IMG/VR virus record: IMGVR_UViG_3300032287_003534
Span: 1 to 48,990 of that record
Length of the DNA stretch: 48,990 nt
Direction: 5' to 3' (one strand)
Source: a virus
The notes under the pieces are model-generated. The model saw nothing but the letters and a program-made list of their open reading frames with translations, did not search any database and was not told the DNA's origin. The position numbers and the translations under genes were made by a program. Below are positions 7,750 to 15,901 of this stretch, piece after piece (position 1 is the stretch's first letter; each line of letters starts with the position of its first letter).

Positions 7750-8490
7750 ATGAGCGCGACCGCCTACCAAGCCCGGATGTCCGGCCCGACCCTCATCGAG
7801 AAGGGCCGGGATACCGTGATCACGCTGCCTGTCTACAAAGACGGCGCGCTGGTCGTGCCGTCGGCGGTCGTCGTCTCTGTCTGGACCGCCGCCGGCGCCT
7901 CTGTGGTTGCGGCCGCGTCGGGTACAGTGGTGGGCTCAATCGCCACCTACACGGTCCCGGCCGCGACCACCTCTGGCCTGTCCTACGGCGCCGACTGGCG
8001 GATCGAGTGGTCCTTGACGCTGTCCAGCGTGGTCGAGGTCTTCCAGACCGACGCCGCCTTGGTGCGCAACGCCATCCGCTGCCCGGTCACCGACGTCGAC
8101 CTGTACGCCCGCGAGCCCAGCCTCAACCCCTCGGGTACGTCGCCGATCCACACGCTGTCCAACTTCCAAGCGTTCCTTGACGACGCTTGGAAGACGCTGC
8201 TGAACCGCCTTCTCACCGACGGGCAATACCCGTGGAAGATGCCCAGCGCCGCCGTGGTCCGCGAGGCCGCGTTGGCCTTGACGCTCCACCGCGTCTTTAT
8301 GGCGTTCACCACGGGCCTGAACGAAAGCTACGGCAAGAGCGCCGACGTGTATCGTCGCGAGTACGAGGCCGCCTACAACGGCATCCGATACACGCAGGTC
8401 CTCGACCCTGACAGCCCGAGCCCCAACGGCCAGAAGGTCGCTGCCCGGCCAGTCTACTTCCTCGGCGAACCCAAGCGGCGGGGCTTCTGA
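7750..8490 (+). CDS. Head-tail connector / neck protein
   Basis: A 246-residue protein. The N-terminal about 100 residues are beta-rich (DTVITLPVYKDGALVVPSAVVVSVW) and the C-terminal half is helical with FLDDAWKTLLNRLLTDGQYPWKMPSAAVVREAALALTLHRVF, resembling adaptor proteins that dock on the portal. The helical half resembles head-completion folds and the beta half could be an Ig-like domain. Its stop overlaps the next start (TGATG). Assignment is mainly by gene order. Confidence 0.55.
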   Translation: MSATAYQARMSGPTLIEKGRDTVITLPVYKDGALVVPSAVVVSVWTAAGASVVAAASGTVVGSIATYTVPAATTSGLSYGADWRIEWSLTLSSVVEVFQTDAALVRNAIRCPVTDVDLYAREPSLNPSGTSPIHTLSNFQAFLDDAWKTLLNRLLTDGQYPWKMPSAAVVREAALALTLHRVFMAFTTGLNESYGKSADVYRREYEAAYNGIRYTQVLDPDSPSPNGQKVAARPVYFLGEPKRRGF

Positions 8491-8951
8491 TGCCGCTGAC
8501 CACCGCCGACCTCATCGACCGCCTGGGCGACCACCTCGCCGCCACGCTGCCCACTACCCCCGACAGCGCCCGCTGGGCCCGCTCCCGGTTCCTGCCCCCG
8601 TCGCTCGGGCAGGACACGGAGGCCAAGATCCAGCGGTGCTGGTCTGTGTGGTCCCCCAGCGCATCCCCCGTTGTCCAGACGCAGCGGCAGACCACCACCG
8701 AGGGCGTCCACGTCACCTCTCTGATCGAGGCCGGCTTCAGCTACGCGCTCCGCCAAGACGGCACCGCGGCCGACTTCACCAGCGCACTGACTGCCGAAGA
8801 CGTCTTCCGCATCGCGCTTTTCAGCGTCGCCCGGACCACGCTGCCCCGCTTCACGATGCAGTCCGTGAGCCGCACTCTGCAGCCCGACGGGCGCACCCTC
8901 GTGATACTCTACACCCTGCAAGCCTCCCACACCGTCCCCCTGACCACATAG
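8490..8951 (+). CDS. Head-tail joining / tail terminator protein
   Basis: A 153-residue protein coupled by a one-base overlap to the connector gene and placed just before the tail tube gene, where siphophages encode the tail terminator. N-terminal helix (TTADLIDRLGDHLAATL), then beta strands ending in VILYTLQASHTVPL. The exact role (stopper or terminator) cannot be settled from sequence. Confidence 0.5.
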   Translation: MPLTTADLIDRLGDHLAATLPTTPDSARWARSRFLPPSLGQDTEAKIQRCWSVWSPSASPVVQTQRQTTTEGVHVTSLIEAGFSYALRQDGTAADFTSALTAEDVFRIALFSVARTTLPRFTMQSVSRTLQPDGRTLVILYTLQASHTVPLTT

Positions 8952-8960
8952 GAGCCGCCG

Positions 8961-9461
8961 ATGGCCACCTCCATCATCCCCAAGCACTTCACGGACGGCT
9001 CCGTCACCTTCAAGGACGGCACCGGCACCCCTGTTACCCTCAGCGTTCCGTTCACGATGGGCGACTGTGCGATCTCGGGCCTCGCCCAAGACGCGCTCGG
9101 CCGGGCCACCAACGCCTACGAGACCCGGGGCGTCCTCGTCGGCCTGCGCCGCGGCGCCCGCGAGTACCCCACCTTCAGCATGTCGCTGATGCTCCCCGAG
9201 CTGAGCGACGCGACCAACACCACGCCGCTCGACTTCATCCGCAAGAAGGGGTCGTACGCCGCGAACGTGTCGACCACCGCGACGACCGGCGACGTGTACA
9301 CCATTGACATCGTGGTCACCATCGAGGGCACCGACCTCGGCGACGCCGCTGACCACACCTTCACCCTCGAAGACGTCGACTGTCGCGCGGACTTCAGCGA
9401 GGGCGAGCCCAACACCCTGACGATCAACGGCACGATCTACGGCACCGTCACCCCCGCCTGA
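8961..9461 (+). CDS. Major tail tube protein
   Basis: A 166-residue protein with AGGAG eight bases before ATG. It is beta-rich throughout (DGSVTFKDGTG, REYPTFSMSLMLPE, GDVYTIDIVVTIEGTDLGDAADHTFTLEDVD), as expected for the two-sheet tail tube fold that polymerises into hexameric rings. Position directly before the chaperone and tape measure genes supports this strongly. The length is close to other siphophage tube proteins. Confidence 0.75.
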   Translation: MATSIIPKHFTDGSVTFKDGTGTPVTLSVPFTMGDCAISGLAQDALGRATNAYETRGVLVGLRRGAREYPTFSMSLMLPELSDATNTTPLDFIRKKGSYAANVSTTATTGDVYTIDIVVTIEGTDLGDAADHTFTLEDVDCRADFSEGEPNTLTINGTIYGTVTPA

Positions 9462-9483
9462 TCCCCGTCCGCAGCCCCACCAC

Positions 9484-9501
9484 CATCGGAGAGCCCCGAT
9501 G
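9484..9501 (+). promoter_or_regulatory. Start-codon hairpin, copy 3
   Basis: Exact third copy of CATCGGAGAGCCCCGATG, ending in the ATG of the tail chaperone gene. Again it follows a gene for an abundant protein (the tail tube) and precedes one needed in small amounts. Confidence 0.65.
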
Positions 9502-9837
9502 TCCACCCCGCAGATGATCACCTTGGGCAGCGCCACCTACGCCGTCCACCCCCCGAAGAGCCCCGCGCGCGCCGCCGCGGTCCTGCAACTGCAGGGCAGG
9601 GACACCCCGCACGTCAGCCTCGCCGCCGCCCTCGGGCTCTGTGTGGACTGCCACGGGGTGGCATGGAAGGGCAGCGCCCAAGCCTTCGGCGAGGCCGTCT
9701 TTGACGCGCTGCAGGTGAAGCGGGTCACCTTCGCGGCAATCTGCGATGCGGGGGCGTCCTGCATGGAAGCCGTCGCGGGTGCGGTGCTCTTCGAGGATGA
9801 GGTCGCTTCGACCGAGGCTTTTACCGCAGCCCCGTAG
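9499..9837 (+). CDS. Tail assembly chaperone, short form (G-like)
   Basis: A 112-residue, largely helical protein between the tail tube and tape measure genes, the invariant place of tail assembly chaperones, which wrap the tape measure before tube polymerisation. It has Cys residues at CVDCHG. Near its end the frame holds GCT TTT ACC, and the -1 frame then runs on for 64 codons, so a longer form is predicted by frameshifting. The start ATG is within the 9484-9501 hairpin. Identification rests on position plus the frameshift signature. Confidence 0.65.
   Translation: MSTPQMITLGSATYAVHPPKSPARAAAVLQLQGRDTPHVSLAAALGLCVDCHGVAWKGSAQAFGEAVFDALQVKRVTFAAICDAGASCMEAVAGAVLFEDEVASTEAFTAAP
9819..9822 (+). 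other. Predicted -1 ribosomal frameshift site
   Basis: The zero frame reads GAG GCT TTT ACC and stops at 9835-9837. The -1 frame has a TGA at 9798-9800 and is then open to 10016, so a shift must occur in about 34 bases. TTTT at 9819-9822 lets tRNA-Phe re-pair perfectly after slipping back one base. The product would be 108 plus 64 residues, 172 in total. Confidence 0.6.
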
Positions 9838-10016
9838 GCCGGCTGGACTTCCAGGTCATGGAGGTCTGCCGCCTATGGGGCCAGCCCCCGTCGTGGTGGG
9901 AGACCCTGTCCCGCGAGGACCGGGTCAGCCTGACCGCGTGGTATCGGGTCCATTGCGACCCTACCAAGGGCCAACCCAAAGCACCCCCACCGCCCCCCTC
10001 AGCCCGTCGCCGGTGA
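9822..10016 (+). CDS. Tail chaperone frameshift extension (T-like)
   Basis: The -1 frame downstream of the slippery site encodes a plausible protein (RLDFQVMEVCRLWGQPPSWWETLSR...) ending in a Pro-rich basic tail. It joins the short chaperone as the longer G-T-like form, which in other siphophages binds the tape measure. Alternatively it is translated alone from ATG 9858, giving 52 residues, but no good ribosome site precedes that ATG. It stops four bases before the next gene. Confidence 0.6.
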   Translation, partial: YRSPVGRLDFQVMEVCRLWGQPPSWWETLSREDRVSLTAWYRVHCDPTKGQPKAPPPPPSARRR

Positions 10017-10019
10017 CGC

Positions 10020-10580
10020 ATGGCCCGCCCGATCCAAGCCCGCTCGGGCAAGGTCACCATCGAGATCGACGCCGCGCTGCAGGCGCAGGTCGACGCGATG
10101 GTCCGCAGCATGGCTCCCGCCGTAAGCGACGCGCTGGACGCATATCTCGACAAGGCCGAGGCATACGTCCAGCAAGAGTACCCCCGGCCGGGTGATGCAC
10201 GCTTCCCCACCGCAACCGGCAACAGCCGCGATGCGTTCGCCTACCTGCGCACCATCGAAGAGCACGGCGGCGGCGCCATTCTCAGCGCGTCCATCGAGAA
10301 CGACGCCAGCAACTACGGCAAGATCAGCCGACTGAAGGCCACCGCCAACGGCTACCGTCAGCGCCTGCAGGCGGGTGAAGAGCTGACCCCCGACGAGCTT
10401 CGCGAGCTGCGCGTGATTGAGGCCCTCGAACGTCAAGGCGGCCGCAAGGCCCTGATCCCCTACGTGGTCTTCGTCCACCGCGGGCAGTACTGGCAAACCC
10501 TACGCCGGATGCGGAAAGACGCCGAACGGGCTATCGTAGCGTCAGCAGCGGCCGAGCTTCGCCGCCTCGCCGGAGGGTAG
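10020..10580 (+). CDS. Minor tail / tail completion protein
   Basis: A 186-residue protein. The pattern resembles HK97 gp10-type neck or tail-completion proteins: N-terminal beta strand (KVTIEIDAALQAQVDAMV), helix, conserved PTATGNSRDAFAY and a C-terminal GQYWQTLRRMRKDAERAI helix. Lying between chaperone and tape measure genes is slightly unusual for that family, which normally precedes the tail tube. Function is therefore inferred with caution. Confidence 0.5.
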   Translation: MARPIQARSGKVTIEIDAALQAQVDAMVRSMAPAVSDALDAYLDKAEAYVQQEYPRPGDARFPTATGNSRDAFAYLRTIEEHGGGAILSASIENDASNYGKISRLKATANGYRQRLQAGEELTPDELRELRVIEALERQGGRKALIPYVVFVHRGQYWQTLRRMRKDAERAIVASAAAELRRLAGG

Positions 10581-10583
10581 CCC

Positions 10584-12542
10584 GTGGCCGATACCGCAAC
10601 ACTGACCCTCCGCGCCGACATCAGCGAGCTACAGCGCAAGCTCCGCAGCATCCCCGACGAGGCCGGCGGAAGCGCGAAGCAGATGGCGGTCACGCTCGAG
10701 CGCGAGTTCAAGCGGGCGACCGCCGCCGCCGAAGCCGCTGCAAGGGCCAGTGCCGCGGCCCATACGCGGGCATCGTCTCAGGCGGCAGCGGCAGCCAAAG
10801 CGAGCAGCGCGGCGAGCATCCAAGCCACCGAAGCGGCAGCCAAGCAGCAGCGCGAGGGGCTCAAGGGCCTCGGCGAGCTGGTCGGTCTGCCGATGGACCG
10901 CATCGAGAAGCTGGGGCAAGCTGTAGGGCTCGTGAGTGGTCCGCTGGCCGCGATGGCCGGTGGAGCCGCCGCTGCCGCCGCTGCAGTCGGACTCGCCGCA
11001 GCGGCCACGGTTAGCCTCGTGCGTTCGGCGATTGACTTGGAGAAGGAGATCGGCCCGCTGCGAGAGCAAGGGCTCCTGCCCCCGCTCCCCCCTGGATACG
11101 CAGAGCAGTTGGAGGAGGCCGACAACGCCATGCGCGGCGCCACAACGGCCGCGCAAGCATTGGTGGTTCAGGTGGGCGGTGCGCTGGCGCCAGCGGTAGA
11201 GTGGGCCGCGGTGGCCGCCGGCGAGATGGTCAACAGCGTCATGGACAGCGGCGACACGCTTCGGGGCTTCGGTCAGATCATCAAATCGGGCGTGATCGTA
11301 TGGCTTCAAACCCTCGCGGATTGGGCGCTTCGAATCCCTGCACTTTACGCCAACATGGCCGGGATCGTTGGCGACGCGCTTAGTTCCATCGGTTTCGGAG
11401 ACATTGGTAGCAAGTTGAGCAAGGTTTCCGATGACTTCTTGGACTTCAAGAACAGCATCGGCTCTTCGCTTGTCAACGGCGCAATCGATGACTGGAACAC
11501 CGGCGTCCTACTCATGGGCAGAACGGCCGACGTAACGGGCGGATCGATCAAGAAGCTGGGGGAGGCCCAACGCTCCCTTGGTGACAAGACTTCTGGCGCC
11601 AGCAAAGCATCGAAAGAGGCCGCGCAAGCATCCAAAGACGCCGAGCGCGCCGCCCGCGACCTCGCCAAAGCCTATGAAGACGTGGCCGCGATCACGGCAG
11701 AGGCGTCGGACTCGGGCGGGTCAGCAGAGTGGGATCTGTGGATGGCTGCATCGGAGCGGCTTGCGGTCCTCGATGAGATCGCCAAGCGCTACGAAAACCA
11801 GCCCGACCTGCTCGCGAAGACCGCCGCCGCCGAAGCTGCGGTGAACACGCAGCTCATCGATCAGATCCGCGAGCAGCGCGCAGTCGAGGCCGAAGAGCTT
11901 GAGAAGGCGAAGCAGATCCTGCATGAGCGCGACCTCGCCCGCGCGAAAGAGCTGGCCGATCATGACGCCGCCCTGCAGCGTTCTCGTATGATGAGCGCCC
12001 AGGCTGTCGCAACGTTCACCGGCGGCATCAGTGACCTGATGATGCAGCGCGCTGACGCGAACGCCGAACACGACCGGCGGCTCGCGCACAAGCAGTTCAA
12101 GTTAGGCAAGGCCACCGCTATCGCGCAGGCTACGATCAACGGTGCGCTCGCGGTTACCCGCGCCTTTGCGGAGCTTGGCCCTATCGCCGGCGCTCTCGCT
12201 GCAGGCGGCATCATGGCCGCCACCGCCGCGCAGATCGGCGTCATCGCCAGCCAAAAGCCCGCGTTTGACCGCGGCGGCATGATCCAGGGCGGCATGATGG
12301 CCGACCAAGTCCCCATCAACGCCCTGCCCGGCGAGGCCGTCCTCTCCCGCGGTGCCGTCCGCGCCGTCGGCGGCCAAGCCGGCGTCGACCGCCTCAACCG
12401 CGGCGAAAGCGGCGCCCCGCAGGTCGTTGTGGTCGAGACCTACAAGCACTTCGGCCGCTTCGTCAGCGACGAGCTTGGGCGCGCCGGGGTGCTCCAACGT
12501 GCTATGCTTGCCGGGCGCCCGGTCGGCGCTTTGGGGTACTGA
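10584..12542 (+). CDS. Tape measure protein
   Basis: A 652-residue protein with a GTG start. N-terminal coiled coil with Ala-rich repeats (residues about 10-95), a hydrophobic Ala/Val segment (about 115-150) that could insert in the host membrane, further coiled coils (about 320-480), and the typical C-terminus AFDRGGMI, DQVPINALPGEAVLSRGAV. Tape measures set tail length at about 0.15 nm per residue, giving a tail near 98 nm. No lysozyme or peptidase domain is visible, so wall crossing must depend on other proteins. Confidence 0.85.
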   Translation: MADTATLTLRADISELQRKLRSIPDEAGGSAKQMAVTLEREFKRATAAAEAAARASAAAHTRASSQAAAAAKASSAASIQATEAAAKQQREGLKGLGELVGLPMDRIEKLGQAVGLVSGPLAAMAGGAAAAAAAVGLAAAATVSLVRSAIDLEKEIGPLREQGLLPPLPPGYAEQLEEADNAMRGATTAAQALVVQVGGALAPAVEWAAVAAGEMVNSVMDSGDTLRGFGQIIKSGVIVWLQTLADWALRIPALYANMAGIVGDALSSIGFGDIGSKLSKVSDDFLDFKNSIGSSLVNGAIDDWNTGVLLMGRTADVTGGSIKKLGEAQRSLGDKTSGASKASKEAAQASKDAERAARDLAKAYEDVAAITAEASDSGGSAEWDLWMAASERLAVLDEIAKRYENQPDLLAKTAAAEAAVNTQLIDQIREQRAVEAEELEKAKQILHERDLARAKELADHDAALQRSRMMSAQAVATFTGGISDLMMQRADANAEHDRRLAHKQFKLGKATAIAQATINGALAVTRAFAELGPIAGALAAGGIMAATAAQIGVIASQKPAFDRGGMIQGGMMADQVPINALPGEAVLSRGAVRAVGGQAGVDRLNRGESGAPQVVVVETYKHFGRFVSDELGRAGVLQRAMLAGRPVGALGY

Positions 12543-12544
12543 CG

Positions 12545-15500
12545 ATGGCCACCGATACCGCCCGCCCGCAGCACCCCGCCCTCGTCGTGATGGACCCGCG
12601 CCTGGACGCCGCCACGGGCCCGTGGTCGTCGCAGAGCAGCTACACCGAGGCCAGCCCCCGCGCCGGCCTGCCGGAGCCCTCTGGCGCCTACCAGGGCAGC
12701 CTGCGCGCCAGCGGTCCGCAGACCGCCGAGTTCGTGACCCGCATCCAGTCCGCCGGCCTGCCCGGCTCGACCGGCACCGCGGCGACCTTCGCCACGTCCC
12801 CCGACGGCTCCACCGAGTGGATCGGCTGGGAGGGCCCCGGTGCGATGTCGCACTGGGAGGCCGTCAACTTCACGACGACCACGACAGACTACCTGATCAC
12901 GCCGCACATCGTGACGACCCCCGAGGGCGCGCTGCTCGCCGTCGCCCGCAAGGGCGCAGGCATCGGCGCCGGGTCGTTGGTGGTCTACCGCAAGGCGGCG
13001 ACCGCCACGTCTTGGGGCAGCGCGATCACCGTCAGCACCCGCGGCCTCGAACCCTTCTGCCCCTGCCTGTGCGTCGTCGGCTCCAAGATCCTGATCTTCG
13101 CCCTCGTCGAAGCCCCGGTCGGAACCGATGCCTACGTCTGGACCTTCTACAGCGACGACGACGGCGCGACGTGGACCGAGGCCGCCGCGCCCGCCAACGT
13201 GGACCGCACCACCGTTCAGGCCGTCACCGCCGCCGACGCAATGCGCCTGCGCGCCGCCTACGCAAACGGCCAGATCATCCTGCTGATCCACACCCTGAGC
13301 GGCACCACAAACACGACCTATCAGTGGGCAAGCGACGACCTTGGCGCTTCGTTTGTGCAGATCGCCACCCTGACTGGCGAGGGCTACGGCGATGTCGTCG
13401 CAGTCGGCGGGCAGTTCCTGGCGATCACCGGCCACTTTGTGTCTTCGTCGTACACCACGCGCATCCGGCGCTTTGGCTCCGCGTTCCAAGGTGCGTCCTC
13501 CGCGATCCTTGTCAGCGCAGTCGACGCCGCCAACGCGCTCGGATCGGTGTACCTCAGCAACACCGGTGGCCACGTCAGCCTGCACAACGGCTTCGCCCTC
13601 GTGGTCGACGAGGTCGGCTGTGTCTACGCGCTCGGCGTCCACTACACCTCCGACTCCGACACCCCCACCCAGCGGGGCGTGGTCGCTGTCAGCGAAGACC
13701 GCGGCCTGACGTGGATCCCCTGGGGTCAGGACACCTACAGCGCCGCCGACCCGAGCGGCTACGGGTACAGCGCGCGGTGGTTCAGCCCCGCCAACCCCGA
13801 CAGCGGCACCCCGACCCCCGCGACCTGCCGCCTGCGCAGCCTCGCCGCCACCGCCCACCGCGGCCGGATCGTCGTCGCGCACAACTGGACCGCGCCCTCT
13901 TCGTCCTACGGCAACAGCCTGGGCATCGCCTACCTCGGCGGCCTGACCAGCCAATGCCTGCCCCCGATCAACCGCGGCGCCCGCTACCAGGACCAAGCAT
14001 CCTGGGACTACGCATGGCATCCCTTCGCGGAGCCCAGCGAGATCAGCGGCATCACCTGGACCGAGACCGGCACGGCGTCCTCGACCCTGTCCGCCCCGGG
14101 CCAACTCAACCTTGGCACGCCGCTTGCGTCCACCGCTTTCGCGACGATCAACGACCCGCGCGCCGCCGACGCAACGCAGCGCGACAGCACCGGCGAGACG
14201 ATCATCGTCGAGTTCGCGGCCGACGCGCTGACCAACCCGGACACCACAACGCAGCGGGTCAGCCTCAGGGCCCGCGTGGACGATGGCGCCTACGGGTATC
14301 AGGTCAGCGTGCGCCTCAACACCGTCGCGGTCGTCGTTTACGACGACGTCCTCGGCACGCAGCTCTTCGCCAGCGGCACCCTCGCCACCGGCCCCAAGCA
14401 CGTCCGCATCGGCCTCGACGGCGCGACCGGCACCGTCAGCGTCTGGTATCGCCTGTGGGCCCCCGACGTGGTGCGCGAATGGACCCACCTCGGGTCCGAC
14501 ACGCTCAGCGACGACGGCGGCACGGTCGGCAATCACCGCGTGCAATGGGGCCAGTTCGAGGGCGCATCCGGCAGCGTCACCTCGCGCTGGTACTTCGTCG
14601 GCACGTCTTTCGGCAGCCGGAGCGGCTTCAGCAACGTCGGCACCCAAGCGCACTGGGACAGCTTCGACGCCGCATACCTCCCCGACATCCTTAAAGGCCG
14701 GCAGCTCCCCACCGTCCCCCGCGCCGCCTTCGCCGCATCCGAGGCCAGCCTGACCGGCCTGCGCGGCCCCTTCTACACGGGCCAGACGTGGACGATCACG
14801 CCTGACGCTACCTTCGCCGCCAAGCGCATCCTGCCGCAGATCGCCCGCTCGCCTCGCCTCGGCTGGCGCTCGCAGGCCGACAATGTGCAGCAGACCCTCG
14901 CCTTCCGCCTGCAGGCCACCGGCGCAGACAGCGCCCCGACCGCCCCGGTCATGGCGTGCATCCTCCGCGGGATCAACTGGCGCACCGGTGCAATCCAAGC
15001 CCGCGTCGGCGGGACGTGGACGACGCAAGCGACGATTGACGCGGCGATCTCGTCGACGGCCATTGGGTTCACCCGCAACGGCGATGTGCTCACCCCATCG
15101 ACCTACGATGCCGCGCGCCCGTACTTTGCGACCGGCGAGCTTGCCGGATGGACCGCAGAGTTCGGCAACATCGCCGGCGGCATCCTGATCGCGAGGCGCA
15201 AAATCCGGCACAGCACCGAGGGCAAGCTCTCAACCGGCACCTACGGCGGCCCAGTCTGCCGGATGATCCTGTCCGGCGTCGCAGGCACCGAGCAGACCAG
15301 CGGCACGATGCGCCTATGGTCGCCCGAGATCGCCGTGGTCTTCCCCTTCGCCGCAAACGCCGACGGCTGGCGCATCCTCATCGACGCGCAGCAGACCGTC
15401 GAGGACTACTACACCCTCGGGCAGATGGTCATCGGCCCGCTCCACGTCCTCGCCGCCCCGTACTCCTGGGGCCGCACACAGACCACCGAGCGCGGATCGG

Positions 15501-15898
15501 TCATCGAGGTCCAGCCCGACCGCAGCACCTACCTCGCGCGCCCCGCGCCCACCCGCCGCGGGGGCCAGATGACGTGGGCCGACGGCGTCGACGAGATGCA
15601 GATGTGGGCCGCGTCGCCCGAGCCCGACTTCGCGGACTACGACGACAACGACGCCAGCAACGCCAACGCCGCCACGCTGCACAGCCTGACCGGCCTGCTC
15701 AACGAAGCGGACGGGCGCATGGTCGCGCTGCTCCCCAAGGTCACCCTGCCGATCACGACGACGCAGACAATCCACCGCCGCGCCGGCCTGATCGTCGGCA
15801 CGGCGTCGACCACCGACAGCCTCGACACGATCCAGGGTGAAGAGCTGACCGATGAGGTCCATCGCAGCGGCAACCTGACGATCACCGAGGAGGTCTGA
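12545..15898 (+). CDS. Large tail-tip protein with sialidase-type Asp-boxes
   Basis: A 1117-residue protein. Three Asp-box motifs (S-x-D-x-G-x-T/S-W/F) lie in the N-terminal third: SDDDGATW at 203-210, SDDLGASF at 263-270 and SEDRGLTW at 383-390, with a degenerate SPDGSTEW at 85-92. These mark BNR/sialidase-like beta-propeller blades. Residues about 480-640 resemble a lectin-like beta sandwich (ITWTETGTAS, VSLRARVDDG, VSVWYRLW), and the last 450 residues are beta-rich with TRRGGQMTWA. Directly after the tape measure it likely forms the distal tail with receptor-binding or glycan-cleaving activity; catalytic Arg/Tyr residues were not assigned. Confidence 0.6.
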   Translation: MATDTARPQHPALVVMDPRLDAATGPWSSQSSYTEASPRAGLPEPSGAYQGSLRASGPQTAEFVTRIQSAGLPGSTGTAATFATSPDGSTEWIGWEGPGAMSHWEAVNFTTTTTDYLITPHIVTTPEGALLAVARKGAGIGAGSLVVYRKAATATSWGSAITVSTRGLEPFCPCLCVVGSKILIFALVEAPVGTDAYVWTFYSDDDGATWTEAAAPANVDRTTVQAVTAADAMRLRAAYANGQIILLIHTLSGTTNTTYQWASDDLGASFVQIATLTGEGYGDVVAVGGQFLAITGHFVSSSYTTRIRRFGSAFQGASSAILVSAVDAANALGSVYLSNTGGHVSLHNGFALVVDEVGCVYALGVHYTSDSDTPTQRGVVAVSEDRGLTWIPWGQDTYSAADPSGYGYSARWFSPANPDSGTPTPATCRLRSLAATAHRGRIVVAHNWTAPSSSYGNSLGIAYLGGLTSQCLPPINRGARYQDQASWDYAWHPFAEPSEISGITWTETGTASSTLSAPGQLNLGTPLASTAFATINDPRAADATQRDSTGETIIVEFAADALTNPDTTTQRVSLRARVDDGAYGYQVSVRLNTVAVVVYDDVLGTQLFASGTLATGPKHVRIGLDGATGTVSVWYRLWAPDVVREWTHLGSDTLSDDGGTVGNHRVQWGQFEGASGSVTSRWYFVGTSFGSRSGFSNVGTQAHWDSFDAAYLPDILKGRQLPTVPRAAFAASEASLTGLRGPFYTGQTWTITPDATFAAKRILPQIARSPRLGWRSQADNVQQTLAFRLQATGADSAPTAPVMACILRGINWRTGAIQARVGGTWTTQATIDAAISSTAIGFTRNGDVLTPSTYDAARPYFATGELAGWTAEFGNIAGGILIARRKIRHSTEGKLSTGTYGGPVCRMILSGVAGTEQTSGTMRLWSPEIAVVFPFAANADGWRILIDAQQTVEDYYTLGQMVIGPLHVLAAPYSWGRTQTTERGSVIEVQPDRSTYLARPAPTRRGGQMTWADGVDEMQMWAASPEPDFADYDDNDASNANAATLHSLTGLLNEADGRMVALLPKVTLPITTTQTIHRRAGLIVGTASTTDSLDTIQGEELTDEVHRSGNLTITEEV

Positions 15899-15901
15899 CC
15901 G

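Noticed and set aside
9746-10195. Plus-strand frame overlapping the chaperone extension
   Set aside because: It is in the frame not reached by -1 slippage, overlaps the next gene by 176 bases and encodes an Arg/Pro-rich shadow sequence.
12440-15211. Very long open frame on the minus strand (over 900 codons)
   Set aside because: It lies antisense to the Asp-box tail protein. Its composition is the mirror of that gene's codon use (high-GC third positions), it lacks motifs and a ribosome site, and the plus-strand gene has clear domains.
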